Part shown: in pieces, positions 10,701 through 24,200 of the stretch | Numbering within the stretch: the first letter of the stretch is position 1 | Layout of the letters: every line of letters starts with the position of its first letter | Assembly: GCA_001695595.3 (NCBI GenBank) | Contig: MBPM02000007.1 | Span: 496,001-560,000, forward strand | Length of the DNA: 64,000 bases | Source: Plasmopara viticola | Taxonomy: Eukaryota; Oomycota; Peronosporomycetes; Peronosporales; Peronosporaceae | Direction: 5' to 3' | Notes under the pieces: generated by a model | The model's input: the letters and a program-made list of their open reading frames with translations, nothing else | The model's database searches: none | What the model was told of the DNA's origin: nothing | Made by a program: the position numbers and the translations under genes

Positions 10701-13320
10701 AAGGGGCTTAATCTTTACAAAATGGTATATACAAGAAAAGTTGCAGTGCTGGACTGACAGTTGTACACGTAACTTTACAAAATTATGAGACGCCATTTCG
10801 AGGCCAAGTAGACTCCAGCGAGAAACCTCGTGCAAACGATTGCAGTCAGCCAAAGTTTGTTAAATGATGATTTAAAAAAAAAAGCAGCGGAAGCGAACCA
10901 ACTATAATTTGGCTGGCTCGTGAGACAGCTAGCGGTTCGATAAATGTTGATACCTAAGTGTGCTTGACATGGACAAACATGACTTGAAAAAAGACGAGCT
11001 CAGGGTTGGTAGACGGAGCAACCAATAAATGCCAGCCTCTAACATTTTCACCGTAGGTCTTGGCGCTTTGATTTATTCCTGCTGTGCTTACAATTGATTC
11101 GAAACGCCGTCGGAACAATTACATGCTTAAATTGAGCATGAAAGATATCGAGGGTAGTATTAATTTCCCGAGGGTTGATACAACAACGTTTAAAAAGCTT
11201 TTAAACGGATAATCAAGCAGTGCCGGCTACCAAAGACTTTAAAAAACATTTCAATATTATTTGCAAAGTTCGTTTAGCTGAATTGCACAGAAATACCATA
11301 TGTGGCAGTATATGACCGCAAGAAAAAGCGAGAAATATAGGTTTCGATGTAGGCAGATAATGGAGGAAATAAAATTTCGCAAGCTGGCAGTGTAGGCTCT
11401 ACATGGCAAACTGGAAAAGAAGCCCACCACCTAGCTTTATCGACATCGATTTCTGAGTGAAATGGACAATTTCATGCCTGACGAAATAGCCTTATCTACA
11501 GGAATTATTGGCAAATCAAATGTTCGAAGGTCACGACAGGCGCAATCAAAGGCCTAACCAAAAGTAACATTCTAACTGAGCCTTGAAGTTGATCTTGGCT
11601 GAAACACAAGCCAGAATTACAATTAAAGTGGTGTTATGTATACGGGAATTTCTAATGAGGATTAGAATTCTTGTCGCATATTAAGATATCTTGAATTAAT
11701 GTGAAAGTCGGCATACGTTACGTCCGGGCTTAGAAAATTTTGTCGATTTTAGGGGTTCAAAGCATTCATTACAAACGAAACACTCAGATGTGGTATCCAG
11801 AAACCCAAAATCCTCCCGAAACGCGGTGGGTGCCTGTGCTTATATGACGCAAAATGTTAAGGTTGAAATGGTGCGAAGGTCGAAGATGCCACTCTCGCCA
11901 CCTAACTTCTGTAAGAAATTGAGCGGCAAGCTGTGACTATAAATCTTAGCAATGCATCAGTACCGGAGCAAATGCCAGTAGAAAAAGACGACTTGATTAG
12001 CATCGTGTCTAGGCGCACTTTGTGTAACGCAATGGATCTAATAGATGTGTGCATTTGCTTGAATGAGAAAATTGGGCATACCCTTACTGCGGTTCTACGC
12101 TTAGTGTCAAGCTTTGGGAGTAGTCAATGCTGCCATACGACTAGCATCCGGCTTGGCATCGACGGTAAGCCGTCCGGTCTTGTTCTGTACCTGGTAGGCA
12201 AGACAAAGCCGTTTGGAATCGTCTGCGACTCTTTAAACGATGTCATCGATCGTGCGTAAGTGCAAATGGACATGCTAGTGTCATTTTGCTCCAATTAAGG
12301 CACTCGCGGACCCCCAAAAGAGGTATTTCCGTTTATGACGAGAGTTTTTTTGTCATTTTGAGTACTTCGTGTGGACTGAGACGTTTCATGATGAATTTGG
12401 ACCGCACAACCCTGAGAACGGCGACTAATACACCCCACTTGTTCCGAACGCAAAATCTTTGTCATCCCAAGCGAAATATTATTTTGCGCTGAATACAATC
12501 CTAAGAAACTTAATATGCTTGCGGACGCGATTCACGCAAGCCGGATTATAAGTTGGCCCCATATAAGCAGAGCTGGAAGCTCTATCGAGAATTCGCCAAG
12601 ATTATAAATTAAATACCAAACTGAAGCATTTTGTGCGACTTGTTGTAAAAAATGGAGACATAAATCGAGAGGCAAAGCTGTCAATAGCAAAAGGAGTTGC
12701 ATTGCTATGAGTGAGGAGACTGTCAGCTCCACTATTTGTTAGATCACACAGGTCAGGCCCAAGTCACTGCATTTGAGCAGCAATAAACTGAAGTAAGGCA
12801 TGCTTGTGGAGACATATTGATCCAACATACAAAATTAATTTTTGTAAAAAGTTCAGTTTGTCAAAAGGAAGACAGCCCAAATTGACCGCCAATCATTCTA
12901 ACAGCATGTAAAGTGATAAAGGAGATAAAAATGGAGGCAATCAGTAGGTAGGCTTGGAACCAGTCTTTATATCTTGTGAGCTCGGACCTTGTTGCTGATC
13001 TTGATGATGCATAACCACATAATGTGCCGATTTATGAGAATATGGACAAAAAAGATGTCTTTATTGGCCTCCGCAACACTGGCGATCCCACGTGTGCAAG
13101 GAGGTGGTCAAAAATGTGGCGACTTGTGTGACCTGCCATTGCCATTGCATCAGTCAGCATTCAACCATTTAATTTTGTCAGAAATTTTCTTTTAATTTTT
13201 TTTGTTGGAGTTGAATGCATGTCTTTCACATTTAGTCGACTTGTCGAGAGATCAAAGAATTGATGAATTGTAGGATCTGAAAAAATGGATCGTTGAGCCT
13301 TTCGCCTTTCATTCTTGAAG
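7711..13320. other. Gene-poor AT-rich interval
   Basis: I find no gene with convincing coding character over about 5.6 kb. Short ORFs (for example the 85-residue ATG ORF at 9749-10006) match no family I recognise. A coding-like stretch at about 10510-10640 contains SHVLKIEKMP. It resembles a stretch at about 31190-31270 (SHVLKLRNMP), so both may be scraps of one repeat family. A 21-bp AT-rich palindrome lies at 11187-11207. The interval is probably old transposon debris. Confidence 0.4.
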
Positions 13321-13324
13321 CATA

Positions 13325-13625
13325 AATGCGTCTCAGAACAAACGGAAGTTTCGGGTGTGGTAGCTACTTACACAATAGGGCGTCAAACGCGTTGATGCGT
13401 GGACCGCATTGCTTCGTGCAACCCCAACCATGTACAGCCTGTCGTCCCACAAACACACACCTCGGTACACATACTGTGCAGTTCTTAACGATCACAAAAT
13501 TAGCTCATGCCGGTTGTTATCTGTCTATAAGCTGCCTACTGTCCAATGTTTCTGACAACCGGAACAGCATTTGCCAAGAGAAGAGATTTTATCCGACACC
13601 ATCGTGTCCAGAAGGCCATATTCGC
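13325..13625 (-). mobile_element. Ty3/gypsy integrase relic
   Basis: On the minus strand this segment gives LLDTMVSDK near 13600 and NAVHASTRLTP near 13390. Both are hallmarks of the gypsy integrase core (D-T-x-V-S-D-R-D and N-N-A-x-H-x-S-T-G-x-T-P-F), about 70 residues apart and in the expected order. The region between has frameshifts and a stop. It resembles the relic at 56880-57150 in nucleotide sequence and lies in the same orientation. It is a dead fragment; LTRs were not found. Confidence 0.6.
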
Positions 13626-14590
13626 TTAAACAGCCTTGCATTTTTAGTTCAATATTGCGGGTAAAATTGGTGTCAAATGTACGATTTCACTCGGGCAGCG
13701 CGCGAGCACTACTATACTTGTGCTATTATTGAATTTCGACAAGTCAGCAACAAATTCGAGGTTTTGACCTAAAAGCAGTCTGCGTTCTGACAGGCTATGT
13801 GAAGGAGCCGACTTGTGTGTCGCGGGGCGGGGCAGAATCGAACTTTAGATCTGAAATGCTTTACAGCTTTAGGATTAAATGTCGCTCGGTCTTACGACAT
13901 TGCCAGAGTGATCATGCAACGTTTCTCCTTTCCTCTCCTGGAAATGTGGCTAGCTGAAAATTTGCTCAAAGGCGGCACGGTTTTGTGAATATAGACTTTA
14001 GTGAAGGAGAAAGGTAAGCCTTCCAGACCAACGTGGACGACAAAAGTGTAGTGGATGACCAGTTAAACGCGCTGATTAAGCCGTTCTACCGCCCCAAATA
14101 CAATTTCTCGAAAAGTATATAGAAGTGAGCAAAGGAGCGATCCGTGTAAGAAACGGATAGCGAAGGAGGATCGACACCTCGAGCAAGCCTGGCAAAGACC
14201 TCCTTATCGTGTCGCTTTTTCGTAGATTCTACACTAAGTGGGAAGACATCGGCTTTGATGCAGCGCTTTACACCAATTTCATCGCATCTGATAATTCTCT
14301 GCAGACATTCCAAAACCCACGCGGGTAGATAATTATAATTCTGCATTGACGATGTCGCACTCCCGTAAGATTAAGGAGTCGATGAAAGGCAAATAGAACA
14401 CCTCATAAGCGAATCGGGGCGTCAAAGTCTCACGGCAGTAATGATAATCAAAAGCTCAAATGAACAAAAGAATTATTATTTATTTTCAAGTATTGCTTTG
14501 GTGTTTGCCAAAATATTGTAAATATCGCCAAAAATTGTGCTGTACAAATTGCACCATCCAAAAACGAAACTTCAAAAAGCACTGTGAACC
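13626..14590. other. Intergenic region upstream of the bromodomain gene
   Basis: No gene is supported. A minus-strand ATG ORF of 86 residues (14346-14086) has reasonable composition but no family I recognise and could be a repeat fragment. The last 150 bp is AT-rich and may contain the bromodomain gene promoter or an upstream exon. Confidence 0.35.
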
Positions 14591-15103
14591 ATGCCAATGC
14601 CCCCACATCTACATGCAAAGTGCTCGCTCTTACATACAAATCTGTCTCGCCATATATGGGCCTGGCCATTTCTCGAGCCCGTGGATCCTATAGCACTGAA
14701 TGTGCCCACTTACTTTGACGTCATTTCGCAGCCAATGGACCTGCGCACCATGGGCGCCAAGCTAAACGAGGGCGAATACAACGACCCGACCGAATACCGC
14801 GCCGACCTCCTGCTTATGTTTGCCAACGCTATCGAATTTAACCAAGACGATCAGCATGCCGACTCGGTGGCCAATATAGCGCGGCAATTCCAAGGAGTGG
14901 CGCTAGCTCAGTGGGACCAATTGTTCTCTGAAGCGGCCACGTCCGATTGGACGCTCACGGCGCAGCACCAGGCGCAGCAACGCTTTATTCAACGGGCCAA
15001 AGAGGCCCGCGTCTTGAATAGATGGAAGCGAGATTCGTTCGTTGCCAGAGTAAACCGGGACAAAGTGGACGAACGCACACGCCTGGCCTCTAATAGCGAA
15101 TGA
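14591..15103 (+). CDS. Small single-bromodomain protein
   Basis: The ORF of 170 residues contains a bromodomain at about residues 10-105. It shows the AWPFLEPVDP entry to the ZA loop, YFDVISQPMDL, then FANAIEFNQDD, whose second Asn is at the acetyl-lysine-binding position. The ~60-residue tail is basic and probably helical (RAKEARVLNRWKRDSF). Such a protein would read acetylated histones in the nucleus. An in-frame stop lies directly upstream of the ATG at 14591, so this is the start unless a 5' exon is spliced on. The helix preceding the ZA loop begins only about 10 residues after the Met, so a complete minimal bromodomain fits, but a missing upstream exon cannot be excluded. It ends 148 bp before the dynein gene on the same strand. 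Confidence 0.75.
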   Translation: MPMPPHLHAKCSLLHTNLSRHIWAWPFLEPVDPIALNVPTYFDVISQPMDLRTMGAKLNEGEYNDPTEYRADLLLMFANAIEFNQDDQHADSVANIARQFQGVALAQWDQLFSEAATSDWTLTAQHQAQQRFIQRAKEARVLNRWKRDSFVARVNRDKVDERTRLASNSE

Positions 15104-15225
15104 AAAGGCGGACGATTCGAGTATTAGGAGCCGCGTTAGAATGTTGTACCATGTACTGAACGATGGTCTCGTTGTGGTTCTAGTATCGGGAGGGTCCGTT
15201 ATATCTTATAATTATCAGTCATAAA

Positions 15226-15241
15226 GCTCATTTTTAACACG
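15226..15241 (+). promoter_or_regulatory. Inr-like core promoter of the dynein heavy chain gene
   Basis: GCTCATTTTTAACACG begins exactly like the oomycete initiator consensus GCTCATTYYNCAWTTT and lies 26 bp before the dynein ATG. This is motif recognition only. Confidence 0.6.
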
Positions 15242-15251
15242 ACTTTTCAAG

Positions 15252-18200
15252 ATGCCGCGATCTAAAAATCTACGCCAAGCTAAAGCGCAATCTAGAAACT
15301 CGGTCTATGACTTGACGCTCGACGCAGCATTTGAGTTTGATGGCGGTTCGGGATTCGGTACGACGTTACCGTCAACTCGACCCATGGAGGCAGTGGAAGG
15401 GGCAAGAGCTGCTATGGCGTCTCCTATGACCTTGGAGAGAGATTCAGGGCACAAATTCACGTTTACGACCGCCGAGGAATATACAACTCCAAAGAAGATT
15501 CCAGTGTTTCCAGGGACACTACATAAGCCCGAGAAGAGAAGACCGAAAAAGCGAGTCAAGCCACCAAAATCGTCGTTAACAGTGCAAATGGCGGGCGAAG
15601 TATGTCCTGTCCCGAGTGAAATTTCACGAAATGTAAACAATCGACGCGAAACTTCTCCGCGGCATTTTCTCCGTGCAACGCTCAATCAGCCAATTGTCGC
15701 CGACGAGGAGAACAAGGCTGCTTTAAATCAACAAGAACGATGTGCATCAAGTGGAGCTTCCAATGTGATGCAAGCCGATGCGTCTGCTGAAGGTGCTGCT
15801 GCTTCGGCAACTGCGTTTCTAAAAACTGGCGAGGACGCAATCTCGTTCTTTGCACGCAACGGGGCGCATAGTGAATTGAAGTTTGTACATCTGAATCGCG
15901 TACAGACAAAGCTCAAGTTTCGGCCGTACGATCTTGTTGTGGTTGCACAAGACGACGTAACACCGAATGAATACTTTACCATGTCATCAAGTGGACTTGT
16001 GCACGTCTGTACCGGCAGCCCCTCTGAGTTTATTCCACTGGCGGAATGGATGCGTCAATCGACACTTTACAATGTCCTGACGTCGCTCCGCTTTTTTAAG
16101 TACTATCTCGTGAACAAGATGTTTATGCGATGGTGTGCCAATGTGCGGTACAAACTCTATTGCCGTCAACGAAAGCGTTTAAGTGCAAAATTGTTCTTAG
16201 CCAAGGAGAGTTTCTGTGCCCCATTGTTACAGGTTAAAAAAGTGGTGAGCACGGAATTGATGGCTGTCGCTTTACTCGACGTGCGAGCTCAAAAGACATA
16301 CGAGAGCTCGGTCTTTGCTGAATACCAGGGAACTATTCGCGCCGAAGGGTTGAAACAATTTGAAGTGTGTATTGAAAAGCTGCAATCGATTATTCAACGC
16401 GTGTGCGCGGACGTTGATAATCTGACTAAATTGCCAAGTTCGCAAGAGGGTTCGAAATTCGACCTGGCATTCAGTGCCATGGGAGCAAGTCATGACAAGA
16501 CCAAGTCGATTGTAGCTGCCAAGGCCGAGCAGCAGCAAAAACGGAGGCTCGTTCGTCGAGCTGCACTGGAGGCTGGCATGATTGCAAATTTTATACGGCT
16601 TGTCGATTGTATCGCGGTTGAAAGCCTCGTGATTTTAGCTGTACAGAACTGTGCCTCCTTTTTGCAGGAACTGAACAAAATTCCTCGCAAAAGTGGGCTT
16701 TTTGAGACGACCATTAATTTTAAGGAACGGTCGACAACTTTCTCACCGACGAGTGAGCAGATCGAGCACCTCGTTCTTACAATCACAGACGACATTGTTA
16801 GCACGGTCAACTCGGTCTCGCGTGTATTGTACCTTCGGCCGTTTGCACCATATGTTGGCAGCGTTGTGGCCGATGCTCCTCTCGTCGGATCGATGCTCAT
16901 GAATAACGCAGCGTTTGAGCAAATTCGCAAGGACCTGGTAGCTAAGGTGCAAAGTGACTTTGCTGAAGCTCTTGAATACGTAAAGATTTTTGACACCGTA
17001 AGACCAATTTACGAATTTGACCAGAATTGGGACCTTGAGGAATATTCGCAGCGAGCGCACACGGTTAATACACTCAAAGCAGACATGCAACAGATAAGTA
17101 CGTGGGAGAAAGAGTTAGAGAAAATGCGAGCGGGTCAGACAATCGGCATTCTACACGTGGAGAGTCGCAAGCTCAAGCAAACATTGATTCCTATGACGGC
17201 GGCCAAATTGGACGCTATGAAGAGCTTGGTCAAGGACTTGGCACGTACACGATGCAAGTTTCAGCTTGGTGAATACAAGCAGCGCATTCAATTACTGCTG
17301 CAGCGACCGCTGCATTTGAAAGAGTTTGCTGGGCATGTAGAGCGGATTCAGAGTTTGAAGACCAAGGTGAAAGCCCTCGTTAAATCCACGAATGTTGTCG
17401 ATGAGCTGTACCGACTTCTGGGAACATATGGTGTGCGCATATCATCGGAAGACATGGTGCAGTTAGATGACCTGCGCAGTGTTCAAGAGAGCTACAAGGA
17501 AGAGACGGATGCCGCTGATGCATTCGTAGCCAGTCGAATGGGAGAGATGACCCAGCAGTTGGACGTTAATGTACAACGCCTGAATGAACAAGTGCTCCAG
17601 CTGCATCATCAGCTGCAAGAAGGTTTATTTATTGATGCGAGCCATGTTGAAGACCCATGTATTGTGAAGGGCGAGCTGGAGAGCGTGAGGCTGCGTCTCA
17701 CTCAGCTAGAAGAACTGTTGAAGCAGTATACAGACTATCAGGTATTGTTTAATCGTACTCCATTCGAGCGTTTGAATATGGAGGACACGCACGAGTATTT
17801 CAAACTTGTGGATTCGCTCTGGACGGCTGTTGAAAAGTGGAAAGAGCTGTACCGAGATGCTATGACTCGACCATTCGTCGAGATCAATGCTGAGGACCTC
17901 GCAAAGGATGTCGCTGTTGCGTTTAAGGACGCGTATGCACTACATAAAAAATTGAGCAACGGTGTCACGGTTGTGCTGAAAGAACGCACGGAGAATTTCA
18001 AGCTCAAAATTGCCACTATACTCGAGTTGGGCAATCCGGCTATGAAAGATCGACACTGGGAGAAAGTGTTTAAGGCACTGCGACAACCGTGGTATCCCGG
18101 TCTTTTGTTCACATTAGAGAATCTACTGGCTTACGACGTATTAGACAGGAAAGATTTGGTGGGGGAGATATCGGCAACGGCTTCAGGCGAAGCACAGATT

Positions 18201-21200
18201 GAAGCATCGCTGCAAAAGATTAAGCATGGCTGGGACCACATGGACTTTACTTGCGTAAGCCACCGTGACCAAAGCGACGTCTTCATTCTTGGTAGTCTAG
18301 AAGATGTTATGATGTTGCTTGAAGATAATCAAGTGAGTCTGCAGACGATGATGGGATCGCGTTTTATTCTCGGAGTAAAGGAAGAAGTGGAACAGTGGAG
18401 CAAACGCCTGGCTTTGTTGTCCGACACTTTGGACGAGTGGGTAGCATGCCAACGCAGCTGGATGTACTTGGAAACCATCTTTTGTGCCGAAGATATACAT
18501 AAGCAACTTCCTGTCGAGGCACAAAAGTTTGCGCTTGTTGACAAAAATTGGAGGGCGACAATGCTGCGAACTAAACACAGTCCAAGTGTCTTGAAATCCG
18601 TGGACGGAGGATCGGACCTGCTGAATCAATTTCGTATGTCAAACAAGTTGCTAGAGGAGATTCAAAAGTCGCTTAAAGACTATCTGGAAACCAAGCGCAT
18701 GGCATTTCCTCGATTTTACTTTCTCTCGAACGATGAGTTATTGGAAATTTTGTCGCAGACGCGTGATCCACGCGCCGTTCAGCCGCATCTGGGCAAGTGT
18801 TTTGACGCGATTAAGAGTGTGCGCTTTGACGACACACTCGGGTCAGCTCGTAACGTTGTTAATGCAATGGTCAGTGGAGAAGGCGAAGTGGTTTTGTTTA
18901 CAAAGCCAGTAAAAACTAAGGGCCCTGTCGAATTGTGGCTAACTGGGGTGGAGAAAGTAATGCGTGCAAGCTTGTACGAAGACGGTGTGAAGGCGTTAAT
19001 GAACTATCCAGTTGAGGACGCTATTGACCGTCAAACCTGGTTGTTTGGGTACTCGGCACAAATGATTATTCTTGTGGACCAAGTCTTTTGGACACGAAAT
19101 GTAACAGAAGCAATTGCACAAGTAGAGAGCGGCAGCGATCCTCAGGCTGTCGATGGCTTTTACCAGTTTAGTTTGAAACAGATTGACGGCATGGTGCAGC
19201 TCGTACGCGGTTCCCTGACAAAATTACAGCGCATTGTAATGGGCGCGATCATCACGATTGATGTACACGCCCGCGATGTGGTGCGCTCATTGGCAGAGAG
19301 CAAAGTTGCATCTTTGTGCGACTTTGAGTGGACTCGGCAACTTCGATATTACTGGGAAGACGACATTAAAAACTTTGTCGCGCGTCAAACCAACACCCGA
19401 TTCATCTATGGGTATGAATACCTGGGGAATTCACCAAGACTTGTCATTACTCCATTGACCGACATTTGCTACATGACGCTGACCGGGGCGTTGCATCTAC
19501 GTCTGGGTGGCGCCCCTGCTGGTCCAGCCGGTACTGGCAAGACCGAAACTACTAAGGATCTAGCAAAAGCGCTGGCAGTCCAGTGCGTCGTGTTTAATTG
19601 CTCGGATGGATTGGATTACAAAATTATGGGGCGCTTTTTCTCGGGTCTTGCTCAAGCAGGTGCTTGGGCGTGCTTTGATGAGTTCAATCGAATCGACATT
19701 GAAGTCTTGTCTGTCATTGCGCAGCAAGTACTTTGCATCCAGCAAGCAATTGTAGCTGACGTGGATGAGTTTAAGTTTGAAGGTAGTCTTATCAAACTAA
19801 ATACTGGATTTGGCGTTTTCATTACAATGAACCCTGGCTATGCCGGGCGCACAGAGCTACCCGACAATTTGAAGGCGCTATTCCGTCCTGTTGCGATGAT
19901 GGTGCCGGATTATCGACTGATTGCCGAGATCGTACTCTTTTCCGAGGGGTTTACGAATGCCTTGCCCCTTTCTTACAAGATGACGCAACTTTACTCGCTC
20001 TCGAGTGAGCAATTGTCGAAACAGGACCACTATGATTTCGGAATGCGTGCGGTGAAGTCGGTTTTGGTTGCTGCTGGTCAATTAAAGCGAAAGGAGCCAG
20101 AGATGCACGAGGACTTGCTCCTTATTCGAGCGATGCGCGATAGTAATGTTCCAAAGTTTCTCGAGCAAGATCTTCCACTGTTTCGTGGCATCATAGCTGA
20201 TCTTTTTCCCGGCGTGGTTGTGCCGTTTGTCGACTATGGTCTTCTTCAAAAAGCCATTGAGCACCAACTGGATTTGCTGCATTTGCAGCAAGTGCCGTCG
20301 TTCATTGCAAAAGCCATTCAGGTACATGAGACACAGCTTGTGCGCCACGGAATGATGCTCGTGGGTGAAGCTGGTAGCGGAAAAAGTACTAATTGCGACG
20401 TGCTAGCGCGAGCTCTTACACAATTGCGTCAGGATGGAGTCGTCGACCGTGATGGCTTTTACAAAGAAGTGCAGCGGCTGATACTTAATCCGAAATCAAT
20501 CTCGGCTGGGCAGCTTTACGGCGAGTTCAATCTTCTTACTAACGAGTGGACGGATGGGCTGGTCCCGAAATTGGTTCGACAGTGTGTACAGGAAGCAGCC
20601 GAGTCGGATTGTCGAAAGTGGGTCATCTTTGACGGCCCAGTTGATGCCGTTTGGATTGAGAACATGAATACGGTGTTAGATGACAACAAAACGCTGTGTC
20701 TGTCAAATAGTGAGCGGATCAAGTTGCCGCATACGCTACACATTATGTTTGAAGTGCAGGATCTTCGCGTGGCGTCGCCGGCGACCGTGAGCCGCTGTGG
20801 AATGGTGTATATGGAGCAAATTCATGTTGGGATATCATCACTGGCGCGGACTTGGCGAGTCACGACGCTTGAGTTGCTCCTCCCGACGTACCCAGAGATG
20901 TGTGATCTATTGCTGCATCTTATCGAGACATTTGTTCCCGTCGCGATCGCGTTTGTGCGTGAAAAGTGCCGCGAAAAAATGCCTAGCAACGATCACAATC
21001 TTATGCAGAGCTGCTTAAATCTCTTGGCCTCTTGTTTGACAAGCGGAGCGCTTTCAACCACGAATGCAAACGATATGGCGGGGTTGGTGCGTATGTATTT
21101 TGTCTTTGCAGTGACTTGGTCCGTGGGTGCTAATATCGACGATGCCTCGCGCTCTATGTTCAATAACTTTTGCCTAAGTCACTTTGGCTCTTTGCTCGAC

Positions 21201-24200
21201 AGTAGTCAAGATGGAAATCAGGTTACGAATGTGTATGACGTGGTGGTGGACGATACAACCGGGCAATGGGTCCCATGGGTTGCGAAGACGCCAGCATTTA
21301 CGTTTGTTCCTGACGCCTCGTACTTTACCATGGTCGTTCCGACGCAAGACACGACACGCTTTCGATATCTCCTTGAAAAACTCATGCTTGCAAATCACCA
21401 CGTGCTTTACAGCGGCGAGACTGGAGTTGGAAAATCGGTTATTATGCAATCTTTTTTGGACGATATGGCCAAGACAGAGAGTTTCTTGACGTCGACGATT
21501 AGCTATTCTGCTCGAACAAAGCCTTGCAACCTTAATGGTGCATTTGAGCTCCGGCTGGACAAGAAACGCAAAAACGTGCTGGGGGCAGCAGCAGGGAAGC
21601 GTATGCTATTTTTCGTGGAAAATCTAAACATGCCAGCACTCGAAATTTACGGCGCGCAGCCTCCGAACGAGATGCTGAGGCAGGTTATTGATCAAGGTGG
21701 GTTTTACGACACGTCAAAGTTGTTTTTCAAACATGTCGAAAACGTGGTTTTTGCTGCTGCTTGTGCACCTCCTGGTGGTGGTCGTAGTGAAGTGACTCCC
21801 CGTTTGCTGCGCCATTTCCACATGGTCTGGATTCCTAATCTTTCAACGGAGGTCATGCAGCGTATTTTCTCATCCATATTAGGTGGCTTCCTTGAGGCCG
21901 AGCTACCGGTGATGGCTCACCTGGCAGTACCTATCGTCGACGCCTCCGTGCAACTCTATCAACGTGTAGAGCTAGAAATGTTACCGACACCGTCGAAGTC
22001 TCACTACACGTTTAATCTTCGTGATCTTTCAAAGGTGTTTCAGGGTGTACTCATGGTGAACAAGGAAAATGTACCAACTGAAGACAGTTTGCTCACGCTG
22101 TGGCTGCATGAGGAAGCTCGTGTCTTTCGCGACCGTCTCGTCGATGCAAATGATCGTGTATGGTTTAATGCGGCTTGTTCACAACTTTTAGCGGAAAAGC
22201 TAGACGTATCGTGGTCACCCTCTCGCTTCGAGGATCTCTTGTACGGTGACTATTTGACGCGTGCAAATCGTAGCTACCAACTTGTTGATGACATGGGACA
22301 ACTTAACTCGCTGCTCTCGGAATACTTAGATGAATACAACATCACGTTCCCTAGTCAGATGCACTTGGTGTTTTTTAATGACGCAATGCACCACATCTCA
22401 CGAATTTGTCGAATGCTCCGTCAACCACGAGGCAACGCTCTACTTGTCGGTGTTGGAGGCTCAGGGCGTCAAAGTTTGACACGCCTCGCATCGTTTATAG
22501 CTGACTACAAGTGCTTTTCGATTGAGATCACTCGAGGCTATGGTGTGAATGAATTTCATGAAGATTTGAAGAAGATTTTGATGACTGCAGGCGCTTATAA
22601 TCAACCAGTTGTCTTTCTCTTCTCTGATGCGCAAATTGTCCATGAATCGTTTCTGGAAGACATTAACAGCATTTTAGACACTGGTGAAGTGCCAAATCTG
22701 TACGCAAACGATGAGGTGGAGAAAATTGTGGGCCTTGTCCGTCCATTAGCGCAACAAGTTGGAAAGGTTACTCGAGAGGACATTTTGCAACATTATGTGA
22801 CGCTTGTGCGGGATAAGCTGCACGTCGTCTTGGCCTTCTCTCCTGTCGGTGCCGGCTTTCGCAATCGATGCCGCATGTTCCCGTCGCTTGTTAATTGCTG
22901 TACCATTGACTGGTTTAATGCGTGGCCAGAAGATGCTCTGCATTCGGTGGCCAATCGCTTTTTTGCTTCAAATGCTGAAGAGCTCGGAATTGAGCGACAT
23001 GTTGATGCACTTTGCCGCACCGCCGTGACAATCCATCGCAGTGTGGAGGAAGCCACGCTTCGATTTTATGCGCAGCTTAAGCGACGGAATTATACAACGC
23101 CAACGAGTTACTTGGAGCTCATCCACCTATATGTAGACATGTTGCGTACGCATCGCCACTCAGTGCGTGCAAAGGAAGCACGTTATCGTGGTGGTTTGCA
23201 GAAGCTCACGGAAACAGAAGAGGTAGTTGGCAATTTAAAGAGCTCGCTCACAGAGCTGCAGCCAGTGCTGGCGCAAGCTCAAAAGGACACTTTGTTGCTG
23301 CTTGACCGAGTGGCTCAGGATCAGACCAAAGCTGACAAGCAGCAACAGCTTATTCAAGCTGATGTGGAAGCCGCAAACAAAATTGCTGCCGAAGTGAAGG
23401 GGATCAAAAACGACTGTCAGAAGGATTTGGATGAAGCCATGCCGGCATATTATGCGTCAATCAAGGCTTTGGCACAACTAAAGAAGGACGACATCACGGT
23501 TTTAAAGACTTTTACAAATCCTCCAAGACTGGTGGGTGTGACGATGAATGCTGTGTGTTTGCTGTTTGGAGTGAAGCAGGAATGGAACGAAGCCAAGAAG
23601 CTTTTGAATGACATAAAGTTTCTCGATAGATTGAAAGAGTTTGACAAAGACAATATTCCTTCTAAGACTATTCGACAGCTTCAGAAATTCATTTCTGATG
23701 AAGAATTTACGCCCGAGACGCTTAGCAGCATTTCTACTGCAGCCACGTCGCTTTGTATGTGGGTGCGAGCAATGTACACTTACGATACCGTTGCCAAGAA
23801 TATTGGTCCGAAAAAGGAGAATCTCAAGGTGGCTGAGCTGAGGCTTGAAGAGGAACAAAAGCAGCTCAATGTTAAGCAAAGCGGGCTGAATACAGTTTTG
23901 AAAAAGGTGGCAGATTTAAAACACACTCTGACCGAAGCACAGCAGAAAAAGCTCGACCTTGAGATCCAGTCGGAAAAAACACAAGCGCAGCTCGTGCGTG
24001 CTGAGCGTTTAATTGACTCGCTTGGTGAAGAGCAGGGTCGTTGGAAAGAATGTGCTGAACATTTAGCCAATGATCTGATCAACCTTGTTGGTGACATGAT
24101 CCTATCTGCTGGATGCATTGCGTACCTCGGACCATTCACATCTGAGTATCGTCGCGAACTTCAAGCCAAATGGGCTTCTTTTTGCAAAAATAGTCATGTA